A DNA stretch of 10,947 nt from an uncultured Clostridia bacterium (GTDB lineage: Bacteria > Bacillota > Clostridia > TANB77 > CAG-508), in contig CANQFW010000046.1 of assembly GCA_947599995.1 (NCBI GenBank), positions 1-10,947 of the forward strand, read 5' to 3'. The notes below the pieces were generated by a model, which was given only the letters and a program-made list of their open reading frames with translations, searched no databases and was not told the DNA's origin. Position numbers and translations under genes: made by a program. Of this stretch, positions 1 through 6,569 are shown in pieces. Position 1 is the stretch's first letter, and the number at the start of each line of letters is the position of its first letter.

Positions 1-30
1 AGATTTGTAGCACCTTGCTATTTTAAAGTT

Positions 31-50
31 AAAATATATATGTATATTTT
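31..50. repeat. Short AT palindrome
   Basis: AAAATATA and TATATTTT form an 8-bp stem around a TATG loop, just beyond the yvcK terminator hairpin. It consists of A and T apart from one loop base. It may be a second weak termination stem or simply low-complexity sequence. No gene can be supported in 1-113. Confidence 0.3.
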
Positions 51-54
51 ATAA

Positions 55-96
55 ATAATAACGCATAGTTAATACATACAAACTATACGTTATTAT
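55..96 (-). terminator. Hairpin terminator of yvcK
   Basis: Bases 55-70 pair with 81-96, giving a stem of about 16 bp with one C/A mismatch (64/87) and a 10-nt loop. It lies 18 nt past the yvcK stop codon on the minus strand. The sequence after the stem on that strand is AT-rich but is not a clean T run, so termination is likely but its strength is uncertain. Confidence 0.55.
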
Positions 97-113
97 AAAT
101 TAATTAAAATAAG

Positions 114-1064
114 TTATTTCATCAAATAAGAGAAAATTATAGAACTTAATTTTAAACTATCGTGTCTTATAGTTCCGTTATTTGTTGTTAGTAAGTCATC
201 TTCAAAAACTTCATATTTTCTATTTTTCATATTATCATAATCAATTTTTACCAAATCTTTTTGCTCTTCAGAAGAATATTTTTTTAGTATATAATCAGGT
301 AATACAGTGTTACTAACTATAACGCTATCAATAGTATCTTTTCCCAAATATTTTTCCAAAATATTTACATGGTCACTAACTCCAAAATTATCAGTTTCTC
401 CTGGCTGAGTCATTGCATTGCATATATACATTATTTTGGCATTAGATTTTCTTATACACTCTGCAACATCTTTACATACTAAATGAGGTAAAATGCTAGT
501 ATACAAACTTCCCATACTTAAAATAATTAAATCTGCTTCTTCAATTTTAGTAAATACTTCAGGAAATATGTGGGGTTCATCTTTATAAAAAATCTTTTTA
601 TATTGTTTATGTGCTAAAGTGATTTCCTCTTCTCCCTCAATTATTTCTCCATCATATGTTTCACCCATTAAAGTTAAGCAATCTTCAGATAACGGTAAAA
701 CCGTATGATCAACCTTCAAAAGCTTACTAAAATATTCAATACTCTTTTTTAAGCTTTTGGTTTCTTGATAAAATGCAGTTAATATTAAATTACCCATTGA
801 GTGACCATTTAAATCACTATATGTAGATAATCTATATTCCATAATATTTTTTACTTCGTCAGGTAATGTAGAAAGATTACTCAAAACGTGTCTTATATCT
901 CCAACAGCAGGTGTTGAGAATTCTTTTCTAAGCCTACCTGTGCTACGTCCATTATCAGAAACAGTAATTACTGCTGTGATATCAACTGGAAAATATTTTA
1001 ACCCTCTTAAAACTGTGGAAGCTCCAGTTCCTCCACCTAAAAGTACAATTTTTTTTCTTTGCAT
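114..1064 (-). CDS. yvcK: YvcK/CofD-like gluconeogenesis and morphology factor
   Basis: This 316-residue cytoplasmic protein belongs to the YvcK/YbhK branch of the CofD-like fold. Visible motifs are the nucleotide-binding GGGTG (10-14), DNGRSTG (37-43), GDIRHVL (55-61), NGHSMGNL (86-93), a GSLYTSILP stretch (185-193) and CNAMTQPGETD (215-225). YvcK proteins bind UDP-sugars and are needed for growth on gluconeogenic carbon sources and for correct placement of cell-wall synthesis; they do not make coenzyme F420 as true CofD does. The length is normal for the family. The ATG is fixed by AAGGAGG at 1074-1080, nine bases upstream. In many Firmicutes yvcK lies between rapZ and whiA. Here nothing lies upstream on its strand for over 300 nt and a terminator follows, so it appears to be monocistronic in this window. 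The family call is secure; the physiological role is inferred from relatives. Confidence 0.93.
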   Translation of the reverse strand: MQRKKIVLLGGGTGASTVLRGLKYFPVDITAVITVSDNGRSTGRLRKEFSTPAVGDIRHVLSNLSTLPDEVKNIMEYRLSTYSDLNGHSMGNLILTAFYQETKSLKKSIEYFSKLLKVDHTVLPLSEDCLTLMGETYDGEIIEGEEEITLAHKQYKKIFYKDEPHIFPEVFTKIEEADLIILSMGSLYTSILPHLVCKDVAECIRKSNAKIMYICNAMTQPGETDNFGVSDHVNILEKYLGKDTIDSVIVSNTVLPDYILKKYSSEEQKDLVKIDYDNMKNRKYEVFEDDLLTTNNGTIRHDSLKLSSIIFSYLMK

Positions 1065-1073
1065 TATAAACAG

Positions 1074-1080
1074 CCTCCTT
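1074..1080 (-). promoter_or_regulatory. Ribosome binding site of yvcK
   Basis: AAGGAGG on the minus strand, nine bases before the ATG at 1064. It is a near-perfect Shine-Dalgarno sequence and decides the start. Confidence 0.85.
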
Positions 1081-1401
1081 AATTCTTTTTGTGTATTGCA
1101 CTGTATAATAAACTATTATGCTATTTTATATCTAAAAATTAATATAATTTAAAAAAATTAATTCAATGAAAAAGATCTATCTGATATTTTCCTAATATAA
1201 AATAACACAGATTATGTGAAAAGTCAATTTATTTTATTAGTTATATTTTTATTTTGTTACAGATACAAAAATAAATAAAAAGCTTTACAATTTAAAAACT
1301 AAGTGTTAATATAGATAGGTAAAACAATGAAGTAATTATAGAAATAAAAAATTTATTTAAATGAAAGAAATTAATTTTAATATAGGGAGTGAGTTTTTAA
1401 A
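1081..1401. other. Divergent intergenic region yvcK/mscS
   Basis: This stretch of about 320 bases separates two divergent genes and is very AT-rich. It holds the mscS promoter (1284-1312) and must hold the yvcK promoter, for which several weak AT-rich boxes compete, so none is assigned. I see no ORF and no convincing long RNA helix. Confidence 0.5.
1284..1312 (+). promoter_or_regulatory. Promoter of mscS (sigma-A type, extended -10)
   Basis: TTTACA (1284-1289), a 17-nt spacer, then TAATAT (1307-1312), preceded by TG at 1304-1305 as in an extended -10. Transcription would start near 1319, leaving a leader of about 80 nt before mscS. Confidence 0.6.
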
Positions 1402-2178
1402 ATGAATATATTAATGAAATTAATTAACTCAACTTTGGTTCAATCCATAGTTGCTCTTGTTGCAGGAATTATATTATATAATTTTATAAAAAAAATAATA
1501 AACAAAAATCTAAATGTAAAAAAGTTAAACTCAAAGCAAGAAACATATGTAAAACTAATAAACAATATAATTAAGTATATATTTATTACAATGCTTGTAT
1601 TATTAATATTACAGATAAATGGAATAAATGTATCTTCATTAATAACAGGAGTTGGAATTGCAAGTGCTATCGTAGGTTTAGCTTTTCAAGATCTCCTTAA
1701 AGATGTAATAATGGGAATGAATATTTTATCTGAAAATTTTTTTATGGTAGATGATATCATAAAATATGGTGATATAGAGGGTAAAGTACTTTCAATAGGT
1801 CTAAGAAATACAAAAATAAAAAATATATATACAGATGATATATTTTTTATTGCAAATAGAAACATTGATAAAATAACGAATGTATCAGGTAGTCTATATA
1901 TAAATGTTCCTGCACCTTATGAAGAACCTTTAGAAAAAATAGAAGGTATTTTAGAGGAAGTGTGCAATGAAGCAAAAAAATCGGAATTTATTAAAGAATG
2001 TAAATATATAGGTGTAGGTGCATTTGAAAGTTCAAGCATTATATATAAACTAAAGGTTGAGTGCGAACCTGAGCGAAAACTTGCTGTTAATAGAATTGTC
2101 TTAAGGTGTGTGAAGTGTTTGTTTGATGAAAATGGAATCGAGATTCCTTATCAACAAGTTTATATACATAATAAATAG
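1402..2178 (+). CDS. mscS: Small-conductance mechanosensitive channel, MscS family
   Basis: This 258-residue inner-membrane channel opens when membrane tension rises and releases solutes on hypo-osmotic shock. It has three predicted membrane helices (about 11-31, 55-73 and 76-108). The third is the pore-lining, Gly/Ala-rich helix characteristic of MscS (GVGIASAIVGLAFQDLLKD, 83-101). The beta domain follows (FMVDDIIKYGDIEGKVLSIGLRNTKI, 114-139), then a cytoplasmic alpha/beta domain to the C-terminus. Size is typical of the short Gram-positive MscS/YkuT class. The start is supported by GGGAGTGAG at 1385-1393 ahead of the ATG. It has its own promoter, and another promoter lies before the next gene, so it is probably expressed alone. 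Family assignment is firm; gating properties cannot be read from sequence. Confidence 0.92.
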   Translation: MNILMKLINSTLVQSIVALVAGIILYNFIKKIINKNLNVKKLNSKQETYVKLINNIIKYIFITMLVLLILQINGINVSSLITGVGIASAIVGLAFQDLLKDVIMGMNILSENFFMVDDIIKYGDIEGKVLSIGLRNTKIKNIYTDDIFFIANRNIDKITNVSGSLYINVPAPYEEPLEKIEGILEEVCNEAKKSEFIKECKYIGVGAFESSSIIYKLKVECEPERKLAVNRIVLRCVKCLFDENGIEIPYQQVYIHNK

Positions 2179-2197
2179 TAACATTTTTAAACTTATA

Positions 2198-2225
2198 TTA
2201 CATACAACAAAATTTATGTTATAAT
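2198..2225 (+). promoter_or_regulatory. Promoter of fprA-rubredoxin operon
   Basis: TTACAT (2198-2203), a 16-nt spacer and a perfect TATAAT (2220-2225), with TG at 2217-2218 making an extended -10. It lies between the mscS stop and the fprA ribosome binding site AAAGGA (2238-2243). Confidence 0.6.
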
Positions 2226-2255
2226 TTTAATATAAAGAAAGGAATGAAATAAAAA

Positions 2256-3437
2256 ATGGAAAAGTCATATATATCAGATTCAGTAATTTATGTGGGGGCT
2301 GATGACAAAACACTAGATTTGTTTGAGAGTCAATATATTATTCCAAATGGAGTGTCATATAACTCATATTTAATAAAAGATAAAAAAAATGTACTAATGG
2401 ATACAGTTGACAAACGAAAAATTGATCAGTGGCTTAAAAATGTAAAAGATAGTTTGGGTGACAAAAAATTAGATTATTTAGTAGTATCTCATTTAGAGCC
2501 CGATCATTCTGCAGGCATAAATATTTTAATGAATGAATATCCAGAAATGAAGATAGTTGCAAATAAGAAAACTTTTGATATGTTTCCTCAGTTTTTAGAT
2601 TTAGATTTTGAGAATAGAAAGACAGTAGTTGCAGAAGGGGATTTACTAGATATAGGAAAACATAAATTACAGTTTTTTATGGCCCCTATGGTACATTGGC
2701 CAGAAGTAATGGTTACATATGAACAAGCCGAGAAAATTTTATTTACAGCTGATGGCTTTGGAAAGTTTGGGGCATTAGATGTAGAAGAAGATTGGGCATG
2801 TGAGGCTAGAAGATATTATTTTAATATTGTTGGAAAATATGGTATGCAAGTACAGCAATTACTAAAGAAAGTAGCAAATCTTGATATAAAAATGATTTGT
2901 CCATTACATGGACCAATTTTAAAGGAAAATTTAGAGTATTATATAAATAAATATGATATTTGGAGTAAATACGAACCTGAAGATGATGGTGTATTTATTG
3001 CATATAATTCTATTCATGGAAAAACAAAAGAAGCAATAGAAAAGCTTGCAGAAATACTAAAAGAAGATGGTGCGAAAAAAGTTTCAATATCTGATCTAGC
3101 AAGAGAAGATATGGCAGAAGCTATTGAGGATGCCTTTAGATATGATAAATTAATAGTAGCAAGCCCTACATATGATGCAGGATTATTCCCGTATATGGAA
3201 AAATTTTTAAGACATTTAAAGCACAAAAACTATCAAAACAGAAAAGTTGCGATAATAGAAAATGGTTCATGGGCACCTATGGCAGGAAAATGTATGGAAG
3301 CAATCATTAATGAAATGAAGAATATTAATATTTGCAGTCCAATTGTAACAATAAAAACCACTATCAGTAAAAAAAATATAGAAGAATTAAAAGAATTATC
3401 TAAAAATATTTTAGAAATAGAAAAGGAGGTGAAGTAA
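2256..3437 (+). CDS. fprA: Flavodiiron protein (FprA, O2/NO reductase)
   Basis: This 393-residue cytoplasmic enzyme reduces O2 to water and/or NO to N2O at a non-heme di-iron site. Residues 1 to about 245 are the metallo-beta-lactamase-like domain with all expected iron ligands: H79, E81, D83 and H84 (HLEPDH), H147 (MVHWPE), D166 (TADGFG) and H218 (PLHGP). Residues from about 246 onward form the flavodoxin-like FMN domain, with the phosphate loop YNSIHGKT (250-257), SPTYDAG and ENGSWAP. No extra C-terminal rubredoxin or flavin reductase domain is fused, so this is the minimal class A form, which needs a separate electron donor. That donor is encoded one base downstream. In anaerobic Clostridia this pair scavenges traces of oxygen. 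The preference for O2 over NO cannot be told from sequence. The start ATG follows AAAGGA at a slightly long spacing of 12. Confidence 0.95.
   Translation: MEKSYISDSVIYVGADDKTLDLFESQYIIPNGVSYNSYLIKDKKNVLMDTVDKRKIDQWLKNVKDSLGDKKLDYLVVSHLEPDHSAGINILMNEYPEMKIVANKKTFDMFPQFLDLDFENRKTVVAEGDLLDIGKHKLQFFMAPMVHWPEVMVTYEQAEKILFTADGFGKFGALDVEEDWACEARRYYFNIVGKYGMQVQQLLKKVANLDIKMICPLHGPILKENLEYYINKYDIWSKYEPEDDGVFIAYNSIHGKTKEAIEKLAEILKEDGAKKVSISDLAREDMAEAIEDAFRYDKLIVASPTYDAGLFPYMEKFLRHLKHKNYQNRKVAIIENGSWAPMAGKCMEAIINEMKNINICSPIVTIKTTISKKNIEELKELSKNILEIEKEVK
3422..3432 (+). promoter_or_regulatory. Ribosome binding site of rubredoxin inside fprA
   Basis: AAAGGAGGTGA lies within the last codons of fprA, just ahead of the rubredoxin ATG at 3439. 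It is an almost perfect Shine-Dalgarno sequence and confirms that this very short gene is translated, coupled to fprA. Confidence 0.8.
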
Positions 3438-3438
3438 A

Positions 3439-3576
3439 ATGAAATATGAATGTATAGCATGTGGGTATATATATGATGATGAAGTAGAAGAAGTAAAATT
3501 TGAAGATTTACCAGATGATTGGGTATGTCCACTTTGCGGAGTTGGAAAGGATAGTTTTAAAAAGGTTGAAGAGTAA
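3439..3576 (+). CDS. Rubredoxin, short 45-residue form
   Basis: This 45-residue iron-sulfur protein carries one Fe bound by four cysteines: C5-x2-C8 (ECIACGY) and C30-x2-C33 (VCPLCG). The conserved FEDLPDDWVCPLCG core (21-34) identifies the family. It passes single electrons, most likely to the flavodiiron protein encoded directly upstream; the gap between the two genes is one base. Typical rubredoxins have 52-54 residues. This one lacks about eight residues in the loop after the first CxxC, between YIYD and the FEDLP segment, where acidic residues (DEVEEVKFED) replace the usual GDP...GT loop. A 45-residue rubredoxin with a comparable loop deletion is known from Desulfovibrio desulfuricans, so this is a genuine variant and not a broken gene. 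Confidence 0.95.
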   Translation: MKYECIACGYIYDDEVEEVKFEDLPDDWVCPLCGVGKDSFKKVEE

Positions 3577-3661
3577 TTTTGAAGCAAATTATCCTTAAAT
3601 TATGAATGGTATAGAAAAATAAAAAAGACAAAAATACCAAATTAAATAAACATATTAAAAA

Positions 3662-3840
3662 CCACTCGATTTTGTATATTAGATATTAAAAAACGTATAC
3701 GAATTGAGGGCATGGAGTAATATACGTGAAGGTGCAAAATCAGATTTTCCTGGATTATACTTCAGTTATTAGGCCGGCAAAAAGCAAGTATTTTGCTTGT
3801 AGAAGAAGGAGAGAATGGAAATATTCTCTCCTTTAAAATT
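3662..3840 (+). ncRNA. Structured intergenic RNA candidate, possibly raiA motif
   Basis: The gap between the convergent rubredoxin and asnB genes holds several helices and ends in a strong terminator, as a stand-alone small RNA would. A 5' hairpin pairs 3665-3678 with 3696-3708 (CTCGATTTTGTATA against TATACGAATTGAG, one bulge). AAGCAA/TTGCTT forms a hairpin at 3783-3799. The terminator is at 3808-3836. The middle, unpaired-looking part (3709-3780) is less AT-rich than the surrounding spacer. GTATATT (3674-3680) can pair alternatively with AATATAC (3719-3725), suggesting a pseudoknot or switch. The length, placement in a clostridial genome and central sequence recall the raiA-motif RNA, but that match is from memory and the raiA gene is not nearby. 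A terminator leader or another RNA class remains possible. No ORF fits here. Confidence 0.5.
3808..3836 (+). terminator. Rho-independent terminator
   Basis: GGAGAGAAT (3808-3816) pairs perfectly with ATTCTCTCC (3823-3831) around a GGAAAT loop, followed by TTTAAAATT. It ends the candidate RNA, and any fprA-rubredoxin readthrough. On the minus strand the stem is followed by TTCTTCT, so it may also stop asnB transcripts. Confidence 0.8.
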
Positions 3841-3900
3841 ATAAGTCAATTTTTAAAATAGTACATAATTTATAAATTTTTAAAATCCTTAATCCAAAGA

Positions 3901-5748
3901 TTATATTTCAACTTCAGGCTGATATTTTTCAAGCCACATATTCACCTGACAGAGGTAAGCCATTAGTTGAGGTCCAGTCATTAATTGGCCAAACCAAGGT
4001 CTAGAAAAAGCGTTCCCGTTACTTTCTAAAATTTCTAAAATATAATCACGATTAAGAAGTGTATTTATAGGAGCGTTTTTATTGCTCATAATATCAGAAA
4101 GCATACCTTTAACAGCCTTTAAATAAGAAGGATTGTGAGTCTTAGGATAAGGAGATTTTTTTCTTTCTACAATTTCATCAGGTAAAATTCCCTTCATAAT
4201 ATATCTTAAAAGCCCTTTTTCTCTTCCATTTAAAGCTTTCATTTCCCAAGGCACATTGTACATATATTGAGCTAATCTATAGTCGCAAAAAGGAACACGA
4301 ACTTCGAATCCGTTTGCCATGCTCATCCTATCTGCTCTATCTAAAAGAGTTTGCATAAACCATGTTATTGTAAGATATGAAATTTTTCTCTTTTCAGCAG
4401 TTTCTATTGAATCACAGTCTAAAATCTCTACATTTTTCAAACTTTCATTATATCTATAATCTATATAAGATTTTAAATCAACTTTTTGAGCAATTTGGGG
4501 ATTTAGAATTTGCTGTCTTTCACTTATAGCAATTGACCATGGAAAAGTTCCAGATTTTAGAGCATCTTGTCTAAAAAACCAAGGATAACCTCCAAAAATT
4601 TCGTCAGCGCATTCTCCCATTAATGTAACAGTTTTCTCTTTTTTTACTTCTTTACAAAATAAATATAATGAAGAATCAACATCTGCCATACCAGGAACAT
4701 CTCTTGCAATCATGGCTTGTTCTAAAGCTTTTGCAAGTTCAGGAGTGTCTAAAACAACACTATGATGATTTGAATATAAATTTTCAGTCATAAGGTCAAT
4801 ATAATATCCATCAGAATTGGGCTGAAAATCCGATTTAACAAAGTTTTTGTCATTATCCACATAATCTACAGAGTAGGTATCAAGAGGAGCCAGATTTTGA
4901 GCCTTTAAATAATCCGAAGTGAATTTTGAAATTATGCTCGAATCTAAACCACCAGAAAGAAATGTACATATTGGCATATCTGAAATAAGTTGCCTACTTA
5001 TACTATCCTTTAATAGATTTTTTAAATGACTGCAAGTATCATTTAAACTTTCTTTATGAGGTATACTTTTAAGGGACCAATATTTTTCAATATGAAGGCC
5101 TGATTTATTATAAACAGCAAAATGAGCAGGTTCAATTTCAAAAATATTTTTATACACGGTTGTTCCTGGGGTATGCGCAGGACCAATTCCAAAAAGTTCT
5201 GAAATACCTTGTCTGTCTAAAATTTTTTTAATTCCGGGATACTTGAAAATTGCTTTAATCTCTGATGCAAAAATAAAAGAACCACTAAATTCTGTATAAA
5301 ATAAAGGTTTAACACCAAAATGGTCTCTGGCCAGAAATAATTCATTATTTTTAGTATTCCAAACTGCAAAACTAAAGATACCATTTAAATGATAAACAAC
5401 ATCTTTACCATAATGTATATAAGCCTTTAATAGAACTTCTGTATCACAGTGCCCATTGAAAGTGAAACCGTTTTCCAAAAGTGTATTTCTGAGTTCTTTT
5501 GTATTATAAATCTGCCCATTATATACAATGGCATATTCTCCATAAGTATATTTTTCTACCATAGGTTGTTTACCACCATCAGGATCAATTACGATAAGTC
5601 TTTTGTGACCGAGAGCAACATTTTGATTAATATAAAATCCATCCTCATCTGGTCCGCGATTTGAAAGACAAGCGGTCATACCTTTAAGTACATTTTTATC
5701 ATTAGACAAGTCTTTTTTGTAGTTAACAAATCCAACTATTCCACACAT
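3901..5748 (-). CDS. asnB: Asparagine synthetase, glutamine-hydrolysing
   Basis: This 615-residue cytoplasmic enzyme makes asparagine from aspartate, glutamine and ATP. The N-terminal class II glutamine amidotransferase domain (about 1-210) begins with MCGIVGF, so C2 is the catalytic nucleophile. It has RGPDEDG (31-37), YNGQIYN (77-82 region) and CDTE (101-104). The C-terminal synthetase domain has the ATP-binding P-loop SGGLDSS (265-271), a GECADEIFGGYPWF motif, DRADRMSMANGFEVRVPFCD and the KSPYPKTHNP segment. Length is typical for clostridial AsnB. The start is certain because Cys2 must follow Met1, and AAAAGGAGG (5755-5763) lies six bases before the ATG. Upstream it faces the divergent OLE RNA promoter across about 110 nt. 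A weak minus-strand TTGTCA box (5798-5803) with AT-rich -10 options near 5773-5780 could be its promoter. It appears to be monocistronic. Confidence 0.96.
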   Translation of the reverse strand: MCGIVGFVNYKKDLSNDKNVLKGMTACLSNRGPDEDGFYINQNVALGHKRLIVIDPDGGKQPMVEKYTYGEYAIVYNGQIYNTKELRNTLLENGFTFNGHCDTEVLLKAYIHYGKDVVYHLNGIFSFAVWNTKNNELFLARDHFGVKPLFYTEFSGSFIFASEIKAIFKYPGIKKILDRQGISELFGIGPAHTPGTTVYKNIFEIEPAHFAVYNKSGLHIEKYWSLKSIPHKESLNDTCSHLKNLLKDSISRQLISDMPICTFLSGGLDSSIISKFTSDYLKAQNLAPLDTYSVDYVDNDKNFVKSDFQPNSDGYYIDLMTENLYSNHHSVVLDTPELAKALEQAMIARDVPGMADVDSSLYLFCKEVKKEKTVTLMGECADEIFGGYPWFFRQDALKSGTFPWSIAISERQQILNPQIAQKVDLKSYIDYRYNESLKNVEILDCDSIETAEKRKISYLTITWFMQTLLDRADRMSMANGFEVRVPFCDYRLAQYMYNVPWEMKALNGREKGLLRYIMKGILPDEIVERKKSPYPKTHNPSYLKAVKGMLSDIMSNKNAPINTLLNRDYILEILESNGNAFSRPWFGQLMTGPQLMAYLCQVNMWLEKYQPEVEI

Positions 5749-5824
5749 AAAAAGCCTCCTTTTATTTATAGATATTATTCTAAAAAATTAAAATTTGTGA
5801 CAAAAAACTAAGCTAATCCACTAC

Positions 5825-5853
5825 TTTACAGCTAAAAAAAAATATGTTATAAT
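5825..5853 (+). promoter_or_regulatory. Promoter of the long non-coding (OLE-type) RNA
   Basis: TTTACA (5825-5830), a 17-nt spacer and a perfect TATAAT (5848-5853), with TG at 5845-5846 as an extended -10. This is one of the two best promoters in the window. Predicted transcription start is about 5860, exactly where the first closing helix of the RNA begins. Confidence 0.75.
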
Positions 5854-5859
5854 AAAAAC

Positions 5860-6480
5860 CGATGGTGCATTATTCTAGTCATACCATTATTATGAGGGTG
5901 GGGCTAAAAATCCACTAAAGGGCACATCGTTGAAGTTTTTTATATGTGCGCGAAATGCCAGTTTTGCGTGTGTATAGGGAGTAAGAGATTAGGGTAGTAT
6001 GTAATGGCATATATATGATTCCCTAATTTCGTGGAGGCTTAAAAGGGGCTTTTTATAAATAATAAAGGTAATAGAAAAGCAAATTTTAAGTATAACCTAT
6101 GTTGAGTGCCAAGACACAACATACATATGGTAGCCTGTTTTGAGTGATTATATTGGGATTAATTGATATTTTATTATAAGTAATGGCCAGTATTTTAATA
6201 AAATAAATTATGAAACTATAATTGCAAAAGAAACTAATAATAAGTAAAAGTATGTTAAAGGAAAACTTCTAGAATGTTTGCTAATAAAGCATGAAAGTCT
6301 AGGGATTAAGGTACGGACTTAAGTGGCGATCTGGTGTCTAAATTTTTTAGATGTTTTCTTTAAATGGAAACAGCTATGTAGTAATATATAGTAGAAAATA
6401 GAGAAATTCAACCAGACCTAAACCGTAAAATTTACTTAGATTTTTACCATCTGTTTGTATTATAAAAAAATATATAAATT
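5860..6480 (+). ncRNA. ole: OLE RNA (ornate large extremophilic RNA), probable
   Basis: About 620 nt without a gene lie between a strong promoter and oapA, matching the size (about 610 nt) and partner gene of OLE RNA. Many helices can be found by hand: a 5' helix pairing CGATG(g)TGC (5860-5868) with GCACATCG (5922-5929); an 11-bp hairpin 5941-5951/5966-5976; ATTAGGG (5988-5994) with CCCTAAT (6021-6027); TATGTTG (6098-6104) with CAACATA (6117-6123); and CTAGA (6269-6273) with TCTAG (6298-6302) enclosing an inner hairpin. A 3' domain closed by TCTGGT (6330-6335) and ACCAGA (6411-6416) encloses three hairpins (6337-6351, 6353-6371, 6374-6391), the last capped by a GTAA (GNRA) tetraloop. OLE RNA binds OapA at the membrane and is linked in Bacillus (now Halalkalibacterium) halodurans to cold, ethanol and Mg2+ stress responses. 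The 3' end is uncertain; the RNA may continue into the oapA message. Identity is inferred from context and structure, not a covariance match. Confidence 0.78.
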
Positions 6481-6522
6481 AAAGGCACGAAATTTAAAGT
6501 TTCAAAGTAGGTAAAAAAAAAA

Positions 6523-6530
6523 GAAAGGAG
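6523..6530 (+). promoter_or_regulatory. Ribosome binding site of oapA, displaced by a hairpin
   Basis: GAAAGGAG is the only good Shine-Dalgarno sequence before oapA, but its end lies 39 bases from the ATG at 6570. The 31-nt palindrome 6532-6562 lies between them. If it folds, the remaining linear spacing is about 8 bases (one before and seven after the stem), which is normal. Confidence 0.7.
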
Positions 6531-6531
6531 A

Positions 6532-6562
6532 GTATGATATATTTAAATTAAATATATCATAC
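6532..6562 (+). promoter_or_regulatory. Perfect palindrome between RBS and oapA start, with mini-ORF
   Basis: GTATGATATATTTAA (6532-6546) and TTAAATATATCATAC (6548-6562) are exact reverse complements around one base, folding to a 14-bp stem with a 3-nt loop. No T run follows, so it is not a terminator. The 5' arm also contains ATG ATA TAT TTA AAT TAA (6534-6551), a five-codon ORF starting three bases after the Shine-Dalgarno sequence. Either the stem bridges the ribosome to the oapA ATG, or the mini-ORF is translated and modulates it. Confidence 0.75.
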
Positions 6563-6569
6563 AATAAAA

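Noticed and set aside
1..54. Possible C-terminal end of a plus-strand gene (open frame to a TAA at 52-54)
   Set aside because: Only 17 codons with no recognisable family pattern; an open frame this short is expected by chance.
3233..3532. 99-codon open frame on the minus strand over fprA and rubredoxin
   Set aside because: It crosses two confidently identified genes and has no recognisable protein pattern.
5449..5664. 71-codon plus-strand frame inside asnB
   Set aside because: It is antisense to the glutaminase domain of AsnB, with no start signals.
6041..6056. AAAAG-GGG-CTTTT hairpin with T run as a terminator
   Set aside because: The stem is only 5 bp and mostly A-T, and the helices of the long RNA continue for more than 350 nt beyond it.
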